A stretch of 64,000 nt of DNA from Isoetes taiwanensis (Eukaryota; Streptophyta; Lycopodiopsida; Isoetales; Isoetaceae): positions 37,246,826-37,310,825 of the forward strand of contig JAJEKV010000001.1 of assembly GCA_021234155.1 (NCBI GenBank). Reading direction: 5' to 3'. Below are positions 45,111-57,303 of this stretch, piece after piece. The position numbers and the translations under genes are program-made. The notes beneath the pieces are model-generated. The model was not told the origin of the DNA and ran no database searches. It worked only from the letters and a program-made list of their open reading frames with translations. The stretch's first letter is position 1, and every line of letters begins with the position of its first letter.

Positions 45111-45190
45111 AAAGGCTCTTAAAGGGGCCTTGAGGGCCTTTCTCAACTCGCGAGTCGAGAAAGGCCCTCAAGGCCCCTTTAAGAGCCTTT
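45111..45190. repeat. 80-bp near-perfect palindrome without loop
   Basis: 40-bp arms from AAAGGCTCTTAAAGGGGCCT to the complementary AGGCCCCTTTAAGAGCCTTT, centre at 45150/45151, one mismatch (T for C near the centre). Confidence 0.95.
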
Positions 45191-46379
45191 TCTCGACGAG
45201 TCGAGAAAAAGCAACTCGATTGGAAAACGCAGATCCGAAAGCGGATTGCGGTTTTTCAATCTGAAGCTGCTTCTCGACTTCCTGAAATCGAAAGGCTCTC
45301 AGGCTTGCTTTTTTCATAAATACCTTTAGAACTGGTTGTTTTTTTTATTTGTATTGTCTGTAGGATCACATTTTATCTCTTCCAGTCCAGATCGCGAACA
45401 GAAAGGAGTCATGGAAAGACCCTTTTGTTGAAGAAAGAGGATGAAAAGAGGTTGGTGACATGCATTGGGCAGGCCAGTGCGTTCAGATTTCTATTATCCT
45501 CAAGTTGCTTTCGTGGCTTAGAACACCTCGGACCTTTTTCCCAGTAGGTGGTCTGTGTGCGAAAACAATATAATAGTTGTGATAGCTCGACCATCATGGT
45601 CTCTTCAACCACTGTAAAATACAATGTAGTGAAATAATGTATGAATAAAAATTTAGGGCAGAGTACCACTTTGTTTACAATGAGATAGCATTTTCATTGG
45701 TTTTAGATGTGCTCTTTACCTTCTCGACTCGTAAACTAACAAAAATAGACCACGTAATTTTCCTTAACATTTTTTTCCACACAGGAAAACAGGCATCTTC
45801 TAAATCAATAATGTGGTTTTAAAAGTTTCCCTCGTCATTTTCGTATAAAATAATAGGGTTCTAAAAAAAAAGTGGGAATGGAATGAGATCCACTTCAATT
45901 AAATGCGACTTACCATCAGTAAAAATGAGAAGAGCATCTACGGAAATGTTACATGCAATTATAGAAGCTTTTAACTACATTCTGGAAATGCACAAGAAAG
46001 ATGACAAGACAAGAAAAGTAGAAGGAAAAAACCACCATTTTAATAAAGATTATCCGTGACACAGCTTCAAATATGCAGGAAGCATGCAAAACAGATTCTT
46101 TTACTTGTTGAGATGGTGCAAGAGTCTAGATTCTTGTGTTTCAAAGGTGCACCAGGCGCAATGGCGTGAATAGGACATAGGCGAGGCCCAAGCCGCAAGG
46201 CTGAATTATTCAGGCATAATTGTGTGCGAGACCACAAAACAATAGCTCTAGATTATATGCAACCTCCCTTGCTCTGAGCATTATTCTATCAACGTACTGC
46301 AGAATTCAAACAACTTAAGAAGGAGCATTATTCTTCAAACAACTTAAAGAAGGAGCATTATTCTGTCAAACAAATAAAA

Positions 46380-47160
46380 AAAGATTATGATAATGAAGAT
46401 GTACTCTGTATAAAAATTGTGCAGATCAAGTCTTGTCCCATTTAAAATAGCATCTGGAAATGCTTCCAGGCCAGGAATGAGATGGCCATGACGTCATAAT
46501 GAAGATGTACTCTATATAGAAATTGTGCAGATCAAGTCTTATCCCATTTAAAACAGCATCTGGAAATGCTTCCAGGCCAGGAATGAGACAGCCATGATCT
46601 AAATTGCATACCATATCTGCATCTATGAGAGCATTTTGCTGACTCAAAATGGTAGCAGAAGCGGCCTTTTGCTTGGCCATATTTTGCCCAGAAATAGTTT
46701 CCTTGCTTCTCATTTCAAGATTGCCTGCACAATTCAAACAACTTAAAGAAGGAGTATTATTCTTCAAACAACTTAAAGAAGGAGCATTATTATGTCAAAC
46801 AAATCAAAAAAGATTGTGGTAATGAAGATGTAGTCTGTATAAAAATAGCAGATCAAGTCTTATCCCATTTAAAACAGCATTTGGAAATGCTTCCAGTTCA
46901 GGAATAAGATGGCCATGACGTCATAATGAAGATGTACTCTGTATAGAAATTGTGCAGATCAAGTCTTATACCATTTAAAACAGCATCTGCAAATGCTTCC
47001 AGGCCAGGAATGAGACAGACATAACCAAAAATTGCATAACATCTGCATCTATAAGCATTTTGCAGACTCAAAATGGTAGCAGAAGCGGCCTTTTGCTTCG
47101 CCATATTTTGCCCAGAAATAGTTTCCCTGCTTCTCATTTCAAGATTGCCTGCTATATCTT
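46380..47160 (-). repeat. Duplicated exon-like segment (about 420-470 bp period)
   Basis: GATGTACTCTGTATA...GTGCAGATCAAGTCTT..CCCATTTAAAA.AGCATCTG occurs four times (near 46400, 46505, 46825 and 46928). Two larger copies encode the same minus-strand peptide, with NLEMRS.ETISGQNMAKQKA and CLIPGLEAF.DAVLNGIRLD. I do not know the protein. The peptide is more conserved than its surroundings, so it may be a duplicated exon of a lost gene. Confidence 0.6.
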
Positions 47161-47356
47161 CAAAGATATCATTATTCCGGATGCCACATTTTCCCACAGC
47201 AGACTGGTTTTAAAGCATTTCAAGTATTGAATCAATGAAATGGTACGTGATGCAATTATTTTCACGATAGGGGCCAAAGAAGGTATCATTATTGTGGTAA
47301 TTCTGTGAAATACAACAATACAACAGTAAAAGGTACAGATCATTAAATAGATAGAA

Positions 47357-47484
47357 AATCCCATCGATCCGAGCCATCGGATCGCCATTCTGGGAAGGGA
47401 CGAGTGCCTATATTAGGCCATTTTCATTTTGGCTCGGTTATCGGCGTCTTCTCACATCAGCTTTTCTTCTCCTCTCGTGGCTTC
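47357..47484 (+). repeat. 128-bp direct repeat, copy 1
   Basis: Nearly identical to 53025-53152. Begins AATCCCATCGATCCG, with an inner inverted repeat CGATCCGA..TCGGATCG, then GCCTATATTAGGCCATTTTC. It looks like a promoter and 5' end. The outer hairpin arm (CCCTTCCCAGAAT) seen in copy 2 is missing here. Confidence 0.93.
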
Positions 47485-47485
47485 A

Positions 47486-47593
47486 ATGGCCCTTCGACCA
47501 ACGGATTTCTTCACTAGCTTCTCTACCGGTCTCTTTCTCCACCTCCTCGCCACCGGCACCTTCCTAGCGAGTTTGCTCATCCTTCTTTGGGAG
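47486..47593 (+). CDS. Possible first exon, small hydrophobic protein
   Basis: The ATG at 47486 follows the copied 5' segment. The 36-residue translation starts MALRPTDFFTSFSTGL and ends ATGTFLASLLILLWE, one membrane-helix-like stretch. It ends at a splice-donor match (GAG|GTACGC at 47594). The next exon was not found in the T-rich DNA that follows. The codon mix looks gene-like (GC-rich third positions), but no family is recognised. It may be the coding start of a gene or of the repeat itself. Confidence 0.35.
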
Positions 47594-50500
47594 GTACGCT
47601 TCCTTCTTTTTCATGCTCAGTATTATTCTATAGTTTTTTGTTCTATCGTTTCTCTTCGTGATCACACGGATTCTTTTTGTTTCTATTGTTCTCTTGGTAA
47701 TCGCATGGCTCTTCTCTGGTCATTCACATGTTGAGTTTTCTGGTGCATAGGCTATTCGATGGTCACAAGACGGCCAATATGGTTGCATGTTCTGGATTGG
47801 ATGTTTTGCATTTTTGTTCGGGTTCGTTTTCTGGGTATTGGTTGATCTCTGTTGATTGGTTGGATTGGTTTCGGTGGCCTACTCTGTGTTTTTCTTGTGT
47901 GGGGCAATTTTCGTGTATTGGGGCAGCCGGGGCTTGTGTTGTGCATGCTTCTACCTTCTTTCCTTGTTTTCCCTTCATTCTTCTTCTGTTTTCGCTTTGG
48001 GAGGTTGCTTCGGGCGTCTTGTTTCATCTGCGGGTCCGCCCTTCATCTTCATCTCTGGTTGGATTTCGCCCTCTCTTAATCCGTTTACTGCGTGAGCTTG
48101 TCAGTGGATCCCGGTTCCATTTCCTGCTGGCTTAGTTCTTATTCCTTAGTTTTCGGTGCCCCTGCGCTTTCCGCCAGCCCTGCTCTTCTATCCAAGCTCT
48201 CCGCCTGTCTGGAACGGCCTCAGCCTGGGACCTTTTCGCTCATTCTATCTGTCCTTTGCCGTGCCAGCATCTGCTCTTTTCGATCCCGTTTCCACCAACA
48301 CAGCCTTTGCTCGTCTATATTGCCTTGATCTGATCATCCTTTACTGCGATTCGCTCCCATTTGGTCGAACTGGAGTTTGCCGGCTCCTTCATTGCAAAGT
48401 GGGCGCTGTCTTCGCTTCATTCACCCCTTGGCATGCAGGTTCTGGTCGGGGTTTTCCTTCCTTCTCATTGCTGTGCAGACAGAATCCGACGGTCCCGGCT
48501 CTCCTATGGTATGTTTTGTTCAGTTCCCACCAATCTTCTGTTGTATTCTCGACTGCTCCCTTTTGGGGCTCGCTATTTTTGCCGGATTTTGGCCGCCATT
48601 CGTTCTTGCATGCTTTCTCCAGTTCGTTTTCGGCTTCCATTCAATCTGCTTGCATGTTGCTTGTGGCCATTCGTTTCTTCCCTCTGTGCCTTCCTGGTTG
48701 CTCTTTGAGTTTCTTGCCTCAGCTCCCTTTCCACAGCGTTTGCCTTTGGCCTGCAGCTTCTTTGCCGTATGGGGAGCCGTGTTTTTTGGTTTGTGCTTTG
48801 ACATGGTATGGGTGTTGGTGCCATCTCTTGAATAATATGAAATAAGACAATTGTTTTGTTTTTCCTGTTTTGGATCATAAACGCCCAACACACCGTGGAT
48901 TTATTTCGGGTTTCTCTCTGTGCTTATTTTTATAAGGGTTCATACTTGTTATTGTTGTTTATCATGTTTATCATGTATTGTTGTTTATCATGTACGGGAT
49001 GTTTCATGGTTTTGAAAACGGGTTTATCTATCTTTCCTTCTATTGCTTTTTACTTTTTTCTGCGTTTTTCGTTGACAACCTGGGTTTCACTATGTGTTGG
49101 CATCCTCTTATGAACCATCGGCATTCACATGATTGTTTTTGATATTTTTATGTATTTTCGACGTTATACTTACTATGCCTTATCGGGGTTTGATTTTTCT
49201 TTTGCGTATTTGGTTCAAGTCGCTCTTGTTGCCTATGTTGTACTTTCCCTTTGAAATGTTGTTATCGAACGTTGTTTTCCTTTTTTTAGGCATACGGAAC
49301 ATTATGGTGCTTGGGTGTCCCTTTTCTTTTTCCTATGCGGGGTTTTCGATTGTTATGTTTTTCTCATGTCTTATTCATAATTGCATTAGGGCTTTTGTTT
49401 TAGGGGGTGGTTTTTCCCTCCCATGTTATCCCTTTCGTATGTTACCTTTTCCAAGTTGATGGACATCTAGTTTTTATATATGTGACATTATCCTTTGAAT
49501 CTGAGGCTTTTTCATGGTTGTTTTCGGATTTTTCTTCTTGCACTTGTGTTTTTATCGTGGATTCGATGCACCATACTATTTAAATGGGTCTATGCTCTCC
49601 TCGCGCTATTTTTCTCTTGTTTATGTTCTGGCTCACTTTTTACCTCGTTTTCGTCTTGTGGTTGTTTACTTGGGATGTTGTTTTGTTTTCATAATTCTAC
49701 GCTGCATTCCCTTGGTTTATTATCTTTTTATTGCCTATAGGTTTGTGGCCACCATCTTCCGGGTTGCATTTGTCTTTTTTACATTCATGCATTCCATTTC
49801 CATGGTAGGTTGCAGTTGCGTGTTATTTCTCCAACATGTATCTCTTTTGTATGTTATTTTTTATATTGTGGTTCCCATGTGGTTATATGTGGCATTCTTT
49901 TCTGTGTTTGGGATTTCCCCATGGTGGTTTGGGTTTTATCTTTTGCACTTGTGTTTGTATCTTATGTGTGATGCACTACACTTGGCTCAGGTGGTATACG
50001 TTATTCGGGTGGTATTATCTTCTTCATTCTAGGTTTCCCATAGTTGTTGGGTTTTATTTTTTGCACTTGTGGTTTATCTTGTTTTTTGATGCACCGCACT
50101 CTTCAACAGTTGTCTGGGTTATTCCGGTTGATTTTCTGGTTTATGTTCTGGCCCGCATTTTTACTTTAGTTTCTTTCTGTGGCCTATGTGTTGTTTCCTC
50201 GGGCTGTGCTGTTGTTTTTCTATTTTATATGCTGCATTCTCATGGTTTCATTCTTTTGATTGCCCGAGATTTATTCACCACATTTGCCAGGTTGCACTTT
50301 GTCTTTTTATGTCTGTTGCCAGTTGTTTAAATATTGTTACCTGACTTGTGTATGCCATCTTAGTTATTTTCAATATTGCTACATGGCTTGTGTTCCAAGT
50401 ATTCCATATGTTGGGGGTTTTTTGCTTAGGGTCATGTCGATGCTTGTTGTTCACATATTTACTATGGTAAGTTCCTTTGTAGTATTCTTTTACGATTATT

Positions 50501-52985
50501 GATTTTTGATGGTTCTTATGAGTACTATACCGGGTTCTCTTCTTGTTTTCGCATCTAGAGTTGCCTTTGAAATTGCTAGACATAATGGGACCTACTCTTT
50601 GACGGTTTCTTGTCTTAGAATACGATCAATGGAAACATTTTTTGTATCATATGGTGGTTCCTTCATTTTGCTTAGATACATGCATTTTTTCTATGTGCTA
50701 GATGATTTTTATTCTATTGATTTTTTTAGCTATATGCATTTTATGTGTTCGATGATTTTTCTTCTATTGGTTCTTTATGGGCTTTAGGTTGGTGGACCAA
50801 TATCTCTGCCACTTTTTCATCACGTGGTCGCTTACTCAATTTTACCTAGATACACGAATGTGGGTATTTTCCATTTCTATAGGGGGGTTGGTTATTTATC
50901 ATGAATCGACTCTTTTGGACTGTGTACATATGTCCCTGATAGAAACAAGGTAGAGCCAATGTAGAGACAATGTAGAGATAATGTTGATGTCCCTTAGTGA
51001 TCTTATGACCCTCGTTGCTAGGGGCTACCGAGTCCTATTTGACACCTTGTCGTTTGGCGTTGTGTTCTTGCAATTGTTCTTTTCAGTTTTCGGTTTTCTG
51101 GCCTTAGTATTACACGTCATTTGTATTTGTGCTATTTAGCTTTTTCTGAATACGTCGCATGTTGCGTTTGGCACTTTCTTATACTCATTCAACCTTTCAC
51201 ATTCTTCTCTTTGCCATGTTTTTTGCACTTTGTCATGTTTTTGCATTTGCGAGCTCTTTTGCACCATATTTATCCTTTGAAGCCTATTCACCTCATTGGT
51301 TTAAACTTCATGTCGTATTTTCATATTGTATATTCTTTCCTTGATTTTTTAGTTATGGGGAGCTTCGTCCAGTTCACTCGATCATTTTTCGTATCCTGCT
51401 TTCTGTCGGTATGTCATCTGATGTGGTTTTGGGGATTATAGCATTGCTCATGTTGTTATTAAGGCGATCGTGTTTTACATTTTTTCTAGCCGTTGGGCTA
51501 TTGTCTGTGGTTATTTTCTTGTTGATTTGTTCATTGGCTTGCATTCCTCTTTTCTCGTATTTATCCTTGGGCTTAAAACATAACTTTATTGTCTTTTTTG
51601 GGGACTTCATTTGTAGCTCGCTATCATTATGCATTGTGCTACCCTTATACATCATATTTGCTATTTAGCTATATTTGGACACAAATTTATGTTTATCATG
51701 TGTTTTCTTCCACCCGCTGGGTGATGCTTTTCTCCACTCCCCGGGTGATGCTATCCCCTCTTTTTTCATGAATTGTTGATTTTTTCTCATTTCTAATCGC
51801 TCACATCAATTTGGGTGCTTGTAGTTTTGCAGTTTGCCGCTTCACCATTATGCACATTCTTGTTCTCCTTAATCGTTAATGGGTGCCTTCTACATGTTCC
51901 CATTCTTCTCGCGCTCACGGTCGTTGGCACTCCTCTTCGTCTCATCCTCGCTACGTGCTTCGTCACTTGACTCGACACCTGGCGGTTTCGCGGTGGCTGG
52001 GCTTATCGTTTATGAAGTTACGCCTCATTTTTTCTTTTACATTGTGCTCCGAATTACCTTTAGTTTCCTTCTTGACCTTCCTTTTGCTCAGTGCTAGTAT
52101 GTCTACATTCTCTTCTTCGATCTCATCCCTAAGTTTGTTTTCCTATTGGGGCCTTTATTCATGGCTTTTTGCATATGGTATTTGTCTTCTGACATCACTA
52201 CACATTTCTCCTATGCTACCCTGAACCGGACCTTGGCATTTTCACTCTCGTCATTATGAACTTCTTTGCTTTAGACTTCTTGTTGTCAACCTCTTTTTTC
52301 TTATTGACATTCCTCTGAGCTGGCTCATTCTGTTGGTGTTTGTCTTGTATTGGTAAGCTTTGAGATGTTGCTTTTTAGGTTCACCTTACCACTCTTGCTA
52401 TTCATCTTCCTTTATCTGGTTTATGGTTTGACCTCTTTTCCCGAATATTGGCGGTCAAGGTGATCCGCATTCATATCATATATGTGCATTTAATGCAGCG
52501 TTAGCGTGGTTTGTTTTTTTCATCGGCTTTGTTGCGGGCGAAACCGTCATCTTGGCGGCGTGCTTTTCTTTTCATTGTTTTTCTCCGATGTCCTTTCCTT
52601 TTCAGGTCATTGAGCTGATACCGATCCATAGCTTGCGCTTAGGCTCTTCTTCTTAAACCTTTTTTCTCCCCACGGCTCGCTCAGGCTCTTTGGTTCTCGT
52701 CAACGTGTAGCTTCGGACTTTTGGGACCCTGGTTTCCTTTCTCCTCCCGCCACTCCAAAGCGAGACCAATTTGCCCGTGGTCATACGATTTCTTTAGCTC
52801 GCTTGCCTTCATTCGCATGCCCCATCACTATCCTTCAGCGCCTAATTTCTACCGGTTCCTATCATCTCTTCGATCCTCCGTCCGGCGGCCCTCTTTTTCG
52901 CTCCTCTCCATTCTCTTCTTCTTGCTATCGGCTTCACCTGGAGGTTTCACAATGACTAGGCTTGTAGTTGAGGAAGTCCTTTGGT
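47594..52985 (+). other. Long T-rich repeat region
   Basis: Strongly T-rich on plus. A degenerate phrase (TTTTGCACTTGTG...GATGCAC.) recurs near 49530, 49935 and 50055. Blocks at about 51885-52045 and 52790-52985 are diverged copies of each other (CACCTGG.GGTTTC followed by T.GGCTT). Many Phe/Leu/Ser ORFs are compositional. It could be a very large intron or a decayed long version of the retroposon at 53016-54011. Confidence 0.55.
51710..51752 (+). repeat. Hairpin minisatellite, outlying copies
   Basis: CCACCCGCTGGGTGATGC and CCACTCCCCGGGTGATGC, the same family as the array at 53236-53510. Confidence 0.85.
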
Positions 52986-53024
52986 AGTCGGCCGGTTTTG
53001 TGTCTCTCGCGAGTCCCTTCCCAG

Positions 53025-53152
53025 AATCCCATCGATCCGAGCCATCGGATCGCCATTCTGGGAAGGGACGAGTGCCTATATTAGGCCATTTTCATTTTGG
53101 CTCGGTTATCGGCGTCTTCTCACAGCAGCTTTTCTTCTCCTCTCGTGGCTTC
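53025..53152 (+). repeat. 128-bp direct repeat, copy 2
   Basis: Nearly identical to 47357-47484, inside the retroposon. Here the outer hairpin arm CCCTTCCCAGAAT is present. Confidence 0.95.
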
Positions 53153-53235
53153 CCTCCCTTCCCGCCCTGCTGACGGTGGCACATGAGTCTTTTTTCATTT
53201 GTATTTTTTATTGTTCATGCCTCTTTGTTGTTCTC

Positions 53236-53510
53236 CACCTGTGAGTGTTGCTATTCTTATGTTTCTGTTCCATCGCCATGCTATTCTTATGTTTCTGTTC
53301 CATTGCCCTCTTGTTGTGTTGTTCTCTACCTGCAGGTGATGCTATTTATTTTCACCTCGAGGGTGATGCATATTTTTACATAATGGTTTTCCACCCGCTG
53401 GGTGATGCTTTATGCTGTTTCTTTCCACCTCGAGGGTGATGCATGTTTTTACATGATGGTTCTCCACCTGCTGGGTGATGCTTTTTCCACCCTACGGGTG
53501 ATGCTATCTT
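53236..53510 (+). repeat. Hairpin minisatellite
   Basis: About seven copies of CCACC-NNN-GGGTGATGC with spacers of 10-80 bases. Stems are kept while loops vary (GCT, CGA, TAC, GCA). Confidence 0.88.
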
Positions 53511-55020
53511 TTTCTGTTATGTTCTTTTTTCCTCTGTTTTCATTTTCGGACCTTCTTGGTGCAGCTTGTGCTGTTTGTTTTTTCTGACCATTTACGTGTG
53601 TTCTTTTTGGGAGTTTTTTGGTATTGCTTGCAGGATTCCGCCGTTTTCCGCCGTCTGCTGGGGTCCTGCTCTATTTCTGTTCGCCATCACCCCTCTCCTT
53701 CGGTTCTCCATGGACACATTCGGGGGAGGCTTTCGCCGTTTGCTGGGGGTCGTGCTCTATTTTGCGTTCGCCATCAACTCATTTCTCTCCGTTCTCCCAT
53801 TTCTCGTTAGGGTTTTCCTCGAAAACCCGAAAGGGCGGGGTTTTTTTATCCCGATGAGAAGTTGTCGCCATTACCCTTTTATTTTGCCTTGGCAAATTTC
53901 TTTTTAGGGGGTAGTCCGATATTGTTCCTATGGTCGGCTATCCCCTCTCTCTCTCCCTAGTTTTCCACACATTGTATACTGCTGCTGTGATGAATGACAA
54001 GCCTATCTATCCCGGTTTTGTGTCTCTCGCGAGTCACAAAATTCGATAATGTTTTACTTATCTAACATGACGCGATTGAACAGTATTTTAAAATATCCAT
54101 CTGCTCTTTTTTCTGCAACTTCGGCTCTTTTAGCCTCTTCTTTTTTTCTTGCTTGCAATTTCAGCTTCAGATGGGGACTTCATCTGCAAACTTCCAGCTA
54201 GATTTACTACATATCATCAACTCCAACTAGTTCGGCAGATAAGATTTGTTGGTGTATACCTGATTTAATCTAATGCTCTAGCGGCCCAGAGGCCCAAGAA
54301 TCCTCCCGGTTTATGACAGAAACCCTACTTGGGGTTTGCTCGACCGCTGCATGTCGAGAGGAAAATAAAATCATGGAATAAAGTTTAAGCTATTAAATAA
54401 AATCATAAATTAGGGTTAAAACCATTAGAATGTGAAATTTAACCACTCAAAAACAAGGTAAGCACTCTAGAAATACTATTTAGTATACCTCATCAAATAC
54501 AACACCGAAATGATAGAAAAACCTTAGTAAAAATTGTACAAAAACATAAAAAAAAACCCATGTTATTATGCTACATATTCTATCTACATTCTGTACCAAA
54601 GAGGTGGAATACTTTTGTTGCAATATTCTTTTATTTTTTACACTTATGATGACTCTTGTTTTATAAAAGTCTCTTGGTACATGTTGCCTTTCAATCATAG
54701 TTACTCAAAAGGGGAATGCTTTTAGAAAAATATTGACCAAACATCGGAACGGAATAAATTAGAATGGAAACAGTCAATATTTAAATGGTTTTGAGTTCCT
54801 TTTGCTTAAGGATAATTTTAAAACACAGAATGTCTTGTGTGGAACTAATATTCGTATTATAGCTAAATCCACATTATAGTTATTTAATTGTTTGTATACG
54901 GGAAAGGTCACATAAGTGACTTTCCTTGTAATGTGGAGGAAAATTAGACTCTGTGCCCCATGTTGCCATTTCGGCAATTGAAACAGAGAAGTCAAATAGA
55001 AAAACATAATGTTTGTAATT

Positions 55021-55148
55021 GTACTTCCAAAAAAAGAAAGCGTGCTAAAAAGTGCCATGTGACGGCATCTCATTAGAGTCCAATGTACTTCCCGAAAAAG
55101 AAAGCGTGTTAAAAAAGTGCCATGTGGCAGCATCTTATTGGAGCCCAA
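55021..55148 (+). repeat. Tandem duplication of a ~63-bp unit
   Basis: GTACTTCC.AAAAAAGAAAGCG with AAGTGCCATGTG.C occurs at 55021 and 55084, diverged by several substitutions. Confidence 0.88.
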
Positions 55149-56968
55149 GGCAAAATGGTGCCTAACTGTATATGTAATATGTAGGACCTATATGAAGTTG
55201 AATGTATCTATCACCTGCAACTGAAGTGTTTATCATTTTTTCTATTCTTTAAATTTAAAAAGGACGACCATTACATAAGCACTCCAGTCTTGCACTTAAT
55301 ATATCATCAAAGGTGTAATCCTGGAAAAGTGTTTTAAATCATTAAAGGGCTGCTTCAGATCATTTTTATGTGAGCCACCCATGACACAGAAAAAGCTGGC
55401 GAGAAAACTAGGAGAACCATCTGAAAGCGATGATTTTTATCGGGGTTTCCACGACAAAAGTACCTCTTGATTCTAGCCGCGACGACCTTCATTTCATTGG
55501 AGCCATAGGCACTGATCAGCTTCTGTGTTCTTTGTCTTGCACCATCAAAAAATGAGACCTTGGTGTTTTGAAGCACAATCACTTTGGAGATGATTTCATT
55601 AGTATTTTTGCTCAGTTAATAATTGATGCATCAATGCTGTGGATGTCGAGTACAAATAGTATGTTCCATATGTATATGTCTGTCATTTTTCTTAATAGAC
55701 CACGTTCAAACACACAACTCCTTGTTGGGTGACTCAAGACACGGGTCTCCTCTCACATAAAGTTCCATGTTCAAGTACTCATTGCTAGAGCTATTCGTCA
55801 TGGTGTTTAACGCCCCGATTGCCCATAGATTGTCGAATTTACATAGCGGATGCAGTGTAGGTTTACGTACGTGTGTGGTATCTTCTAGGTATTTACCGTA
55901 CTGGACAGGGCAAAGAATACGTACGAAATGAGTTTATGCATTCTGTGTTAAAAAAACAAAAAAAAATTGAAGTACGTTACATTTTTTTGAGGTACGATAT
56001 ATTTTTTAAGGTTTTCTCAAGATGCGGATGCACTAATGAGAGATGCTATATTATGTCAGAGGGCAACGCTAAAGGGCACTTCACTGTATGTTAAACATGA
56101 CCTCACTTCATTAACAAATGATGTTTTCATTGTTAATCATAACCATAAAGACACATTCTCGGGCCACCAGATGGCAATCCCTCGTGCGCAGCACCTTGTT
56201 TTTTTTTTAAAGAATCAGAACAAACTTTAATAATCTAAGCTTTATGTCAACAACCTTATATGTCCTTTTCCTAAGCAATGTACACATGAGAGGACATACA
56301 TGTCTGTCAAGGTTAGAGGCGCAATTAGAGGTTATTGGATTCATGACTTTGATGTCTATAGTGTCATCATTAAGATAAAGTCGTCTTCCCTTTCCTTAAG
56401 TTTCTGTCTTACCACCAATAGTTAAGGATAAGCAAAGCAGGATAAGAATCCGAATGCAGAAATCGAGGCATTATATTGGCAGGTGAGTAACCAGACTTTA
56501 AGACTGAGTTATGCTCCCAAGCCATAACCTTATAACAAAATAATGGGATATTTTTCTGACCTGTCTGATACGGCTAGTTCAGAGGAAGATAAACCAGCTT
56601 ATGAGATGGACACCCGGGGGCTTCACCTCTTTATATAGAGCATATGGCATGTGCGTGCAAGGGGTCGACTGAAACCCCCCTGTATACGGCTTTTTGCGGG
56701 CGAAACCCCCCAACCATACGTAAATATGAATTTTAATTTTTGGCCCCTTATCCGTACATATACGCCAGTCCCAACTAGCAATCCATATACCCTTTCCCGT
56801 ACATATACTGGAATGTTGGCCGATGTTTATCATACATATACTGGAATGTTGGCCAATGGTTGGGTTTATAATCTTGGCATATGGGATGTTGAAATGTTCA
56901 TGAAATGTTGTCCTAACCCCTATGGTAGTTGCTCACCCTTATGGCAACACTTATGGCCAAACATAGCA

Positions 56969-57051
56969 ACCTATGTCACCTCAAAAGGTTTACATCATAA
57001 CCTATGTCACCTCAAAAGGTTTACATCATAACCTATGTCACCTCAAAAGGG
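56969..57051 (+). repeat. Tandem repeat of a ~31-bp unit, about three copies
   Basis: ACCTATGTCACCTCAAAAGG followed by TTTACATCATA; the third copy is partial. Confidence 0.9.
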
Positions 57052-57303
57052 ACGTTGCCATCATAACCTCTAACAACCTTCAACATGATAATCTATAACC
57101 TTTAAAATAAAATCATAACCTTAAGATGATAATCTATTGGCATAATGACATCATAATGGTTGGGCATATTGGCATCAAATCTGCATATTCCGTTTTTGCT
57201 TTATAAGTAGTGGCGGGAGTAGTCTCTTCATCACCATCACCTATCCATTTCCCGGATCCTACTCCTTCCCCCAAGTTCCTTCCTTCCTTCTCCTCGCTTT
57301 GGA

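Larger units (their letters stand above)
53016..54011 (+). mobile_element. 996-bp retroposon with 24-bp target duplication
   Basis: A 24-bp sequence starting CCGGTTTTGTGTCTC occurs at 52992-53015 and again at 54012-54035, exactly flanking the insert. The insert begins with a nested hairpin (CCCTTCCCAGAAT pairing with ATTCTGGGAAGGG, and an inner 8-bp stem). It carries the 128-bp segment also found at 47357, a hairpin minisatellite, and an 83-bp tandem pair (CGCCGT.TGCTGGGG.TC.TG near 53650 and 53733). It ends ATGAATGACAAGCCTATCTAT without an A-tail. A GGGCGGGGTTTTTTTATCCCG block lies near 53835. Confidence 0.85.
54036..57200. other. No recognisable gene
   Basis: AT-rich sequence. Small ORFs (for example 55355-55582 minus) match no family. 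See the separate entries for two tandem duplications. Confidence 0.5.

Noticed and set aside
48156-50330. Membrane protein genes in the T-rich region
   Set aside because: Phe/Leu/Ser/Cys-rich ORFs overlap in several frames and shift with local repeats. Composition explains them.
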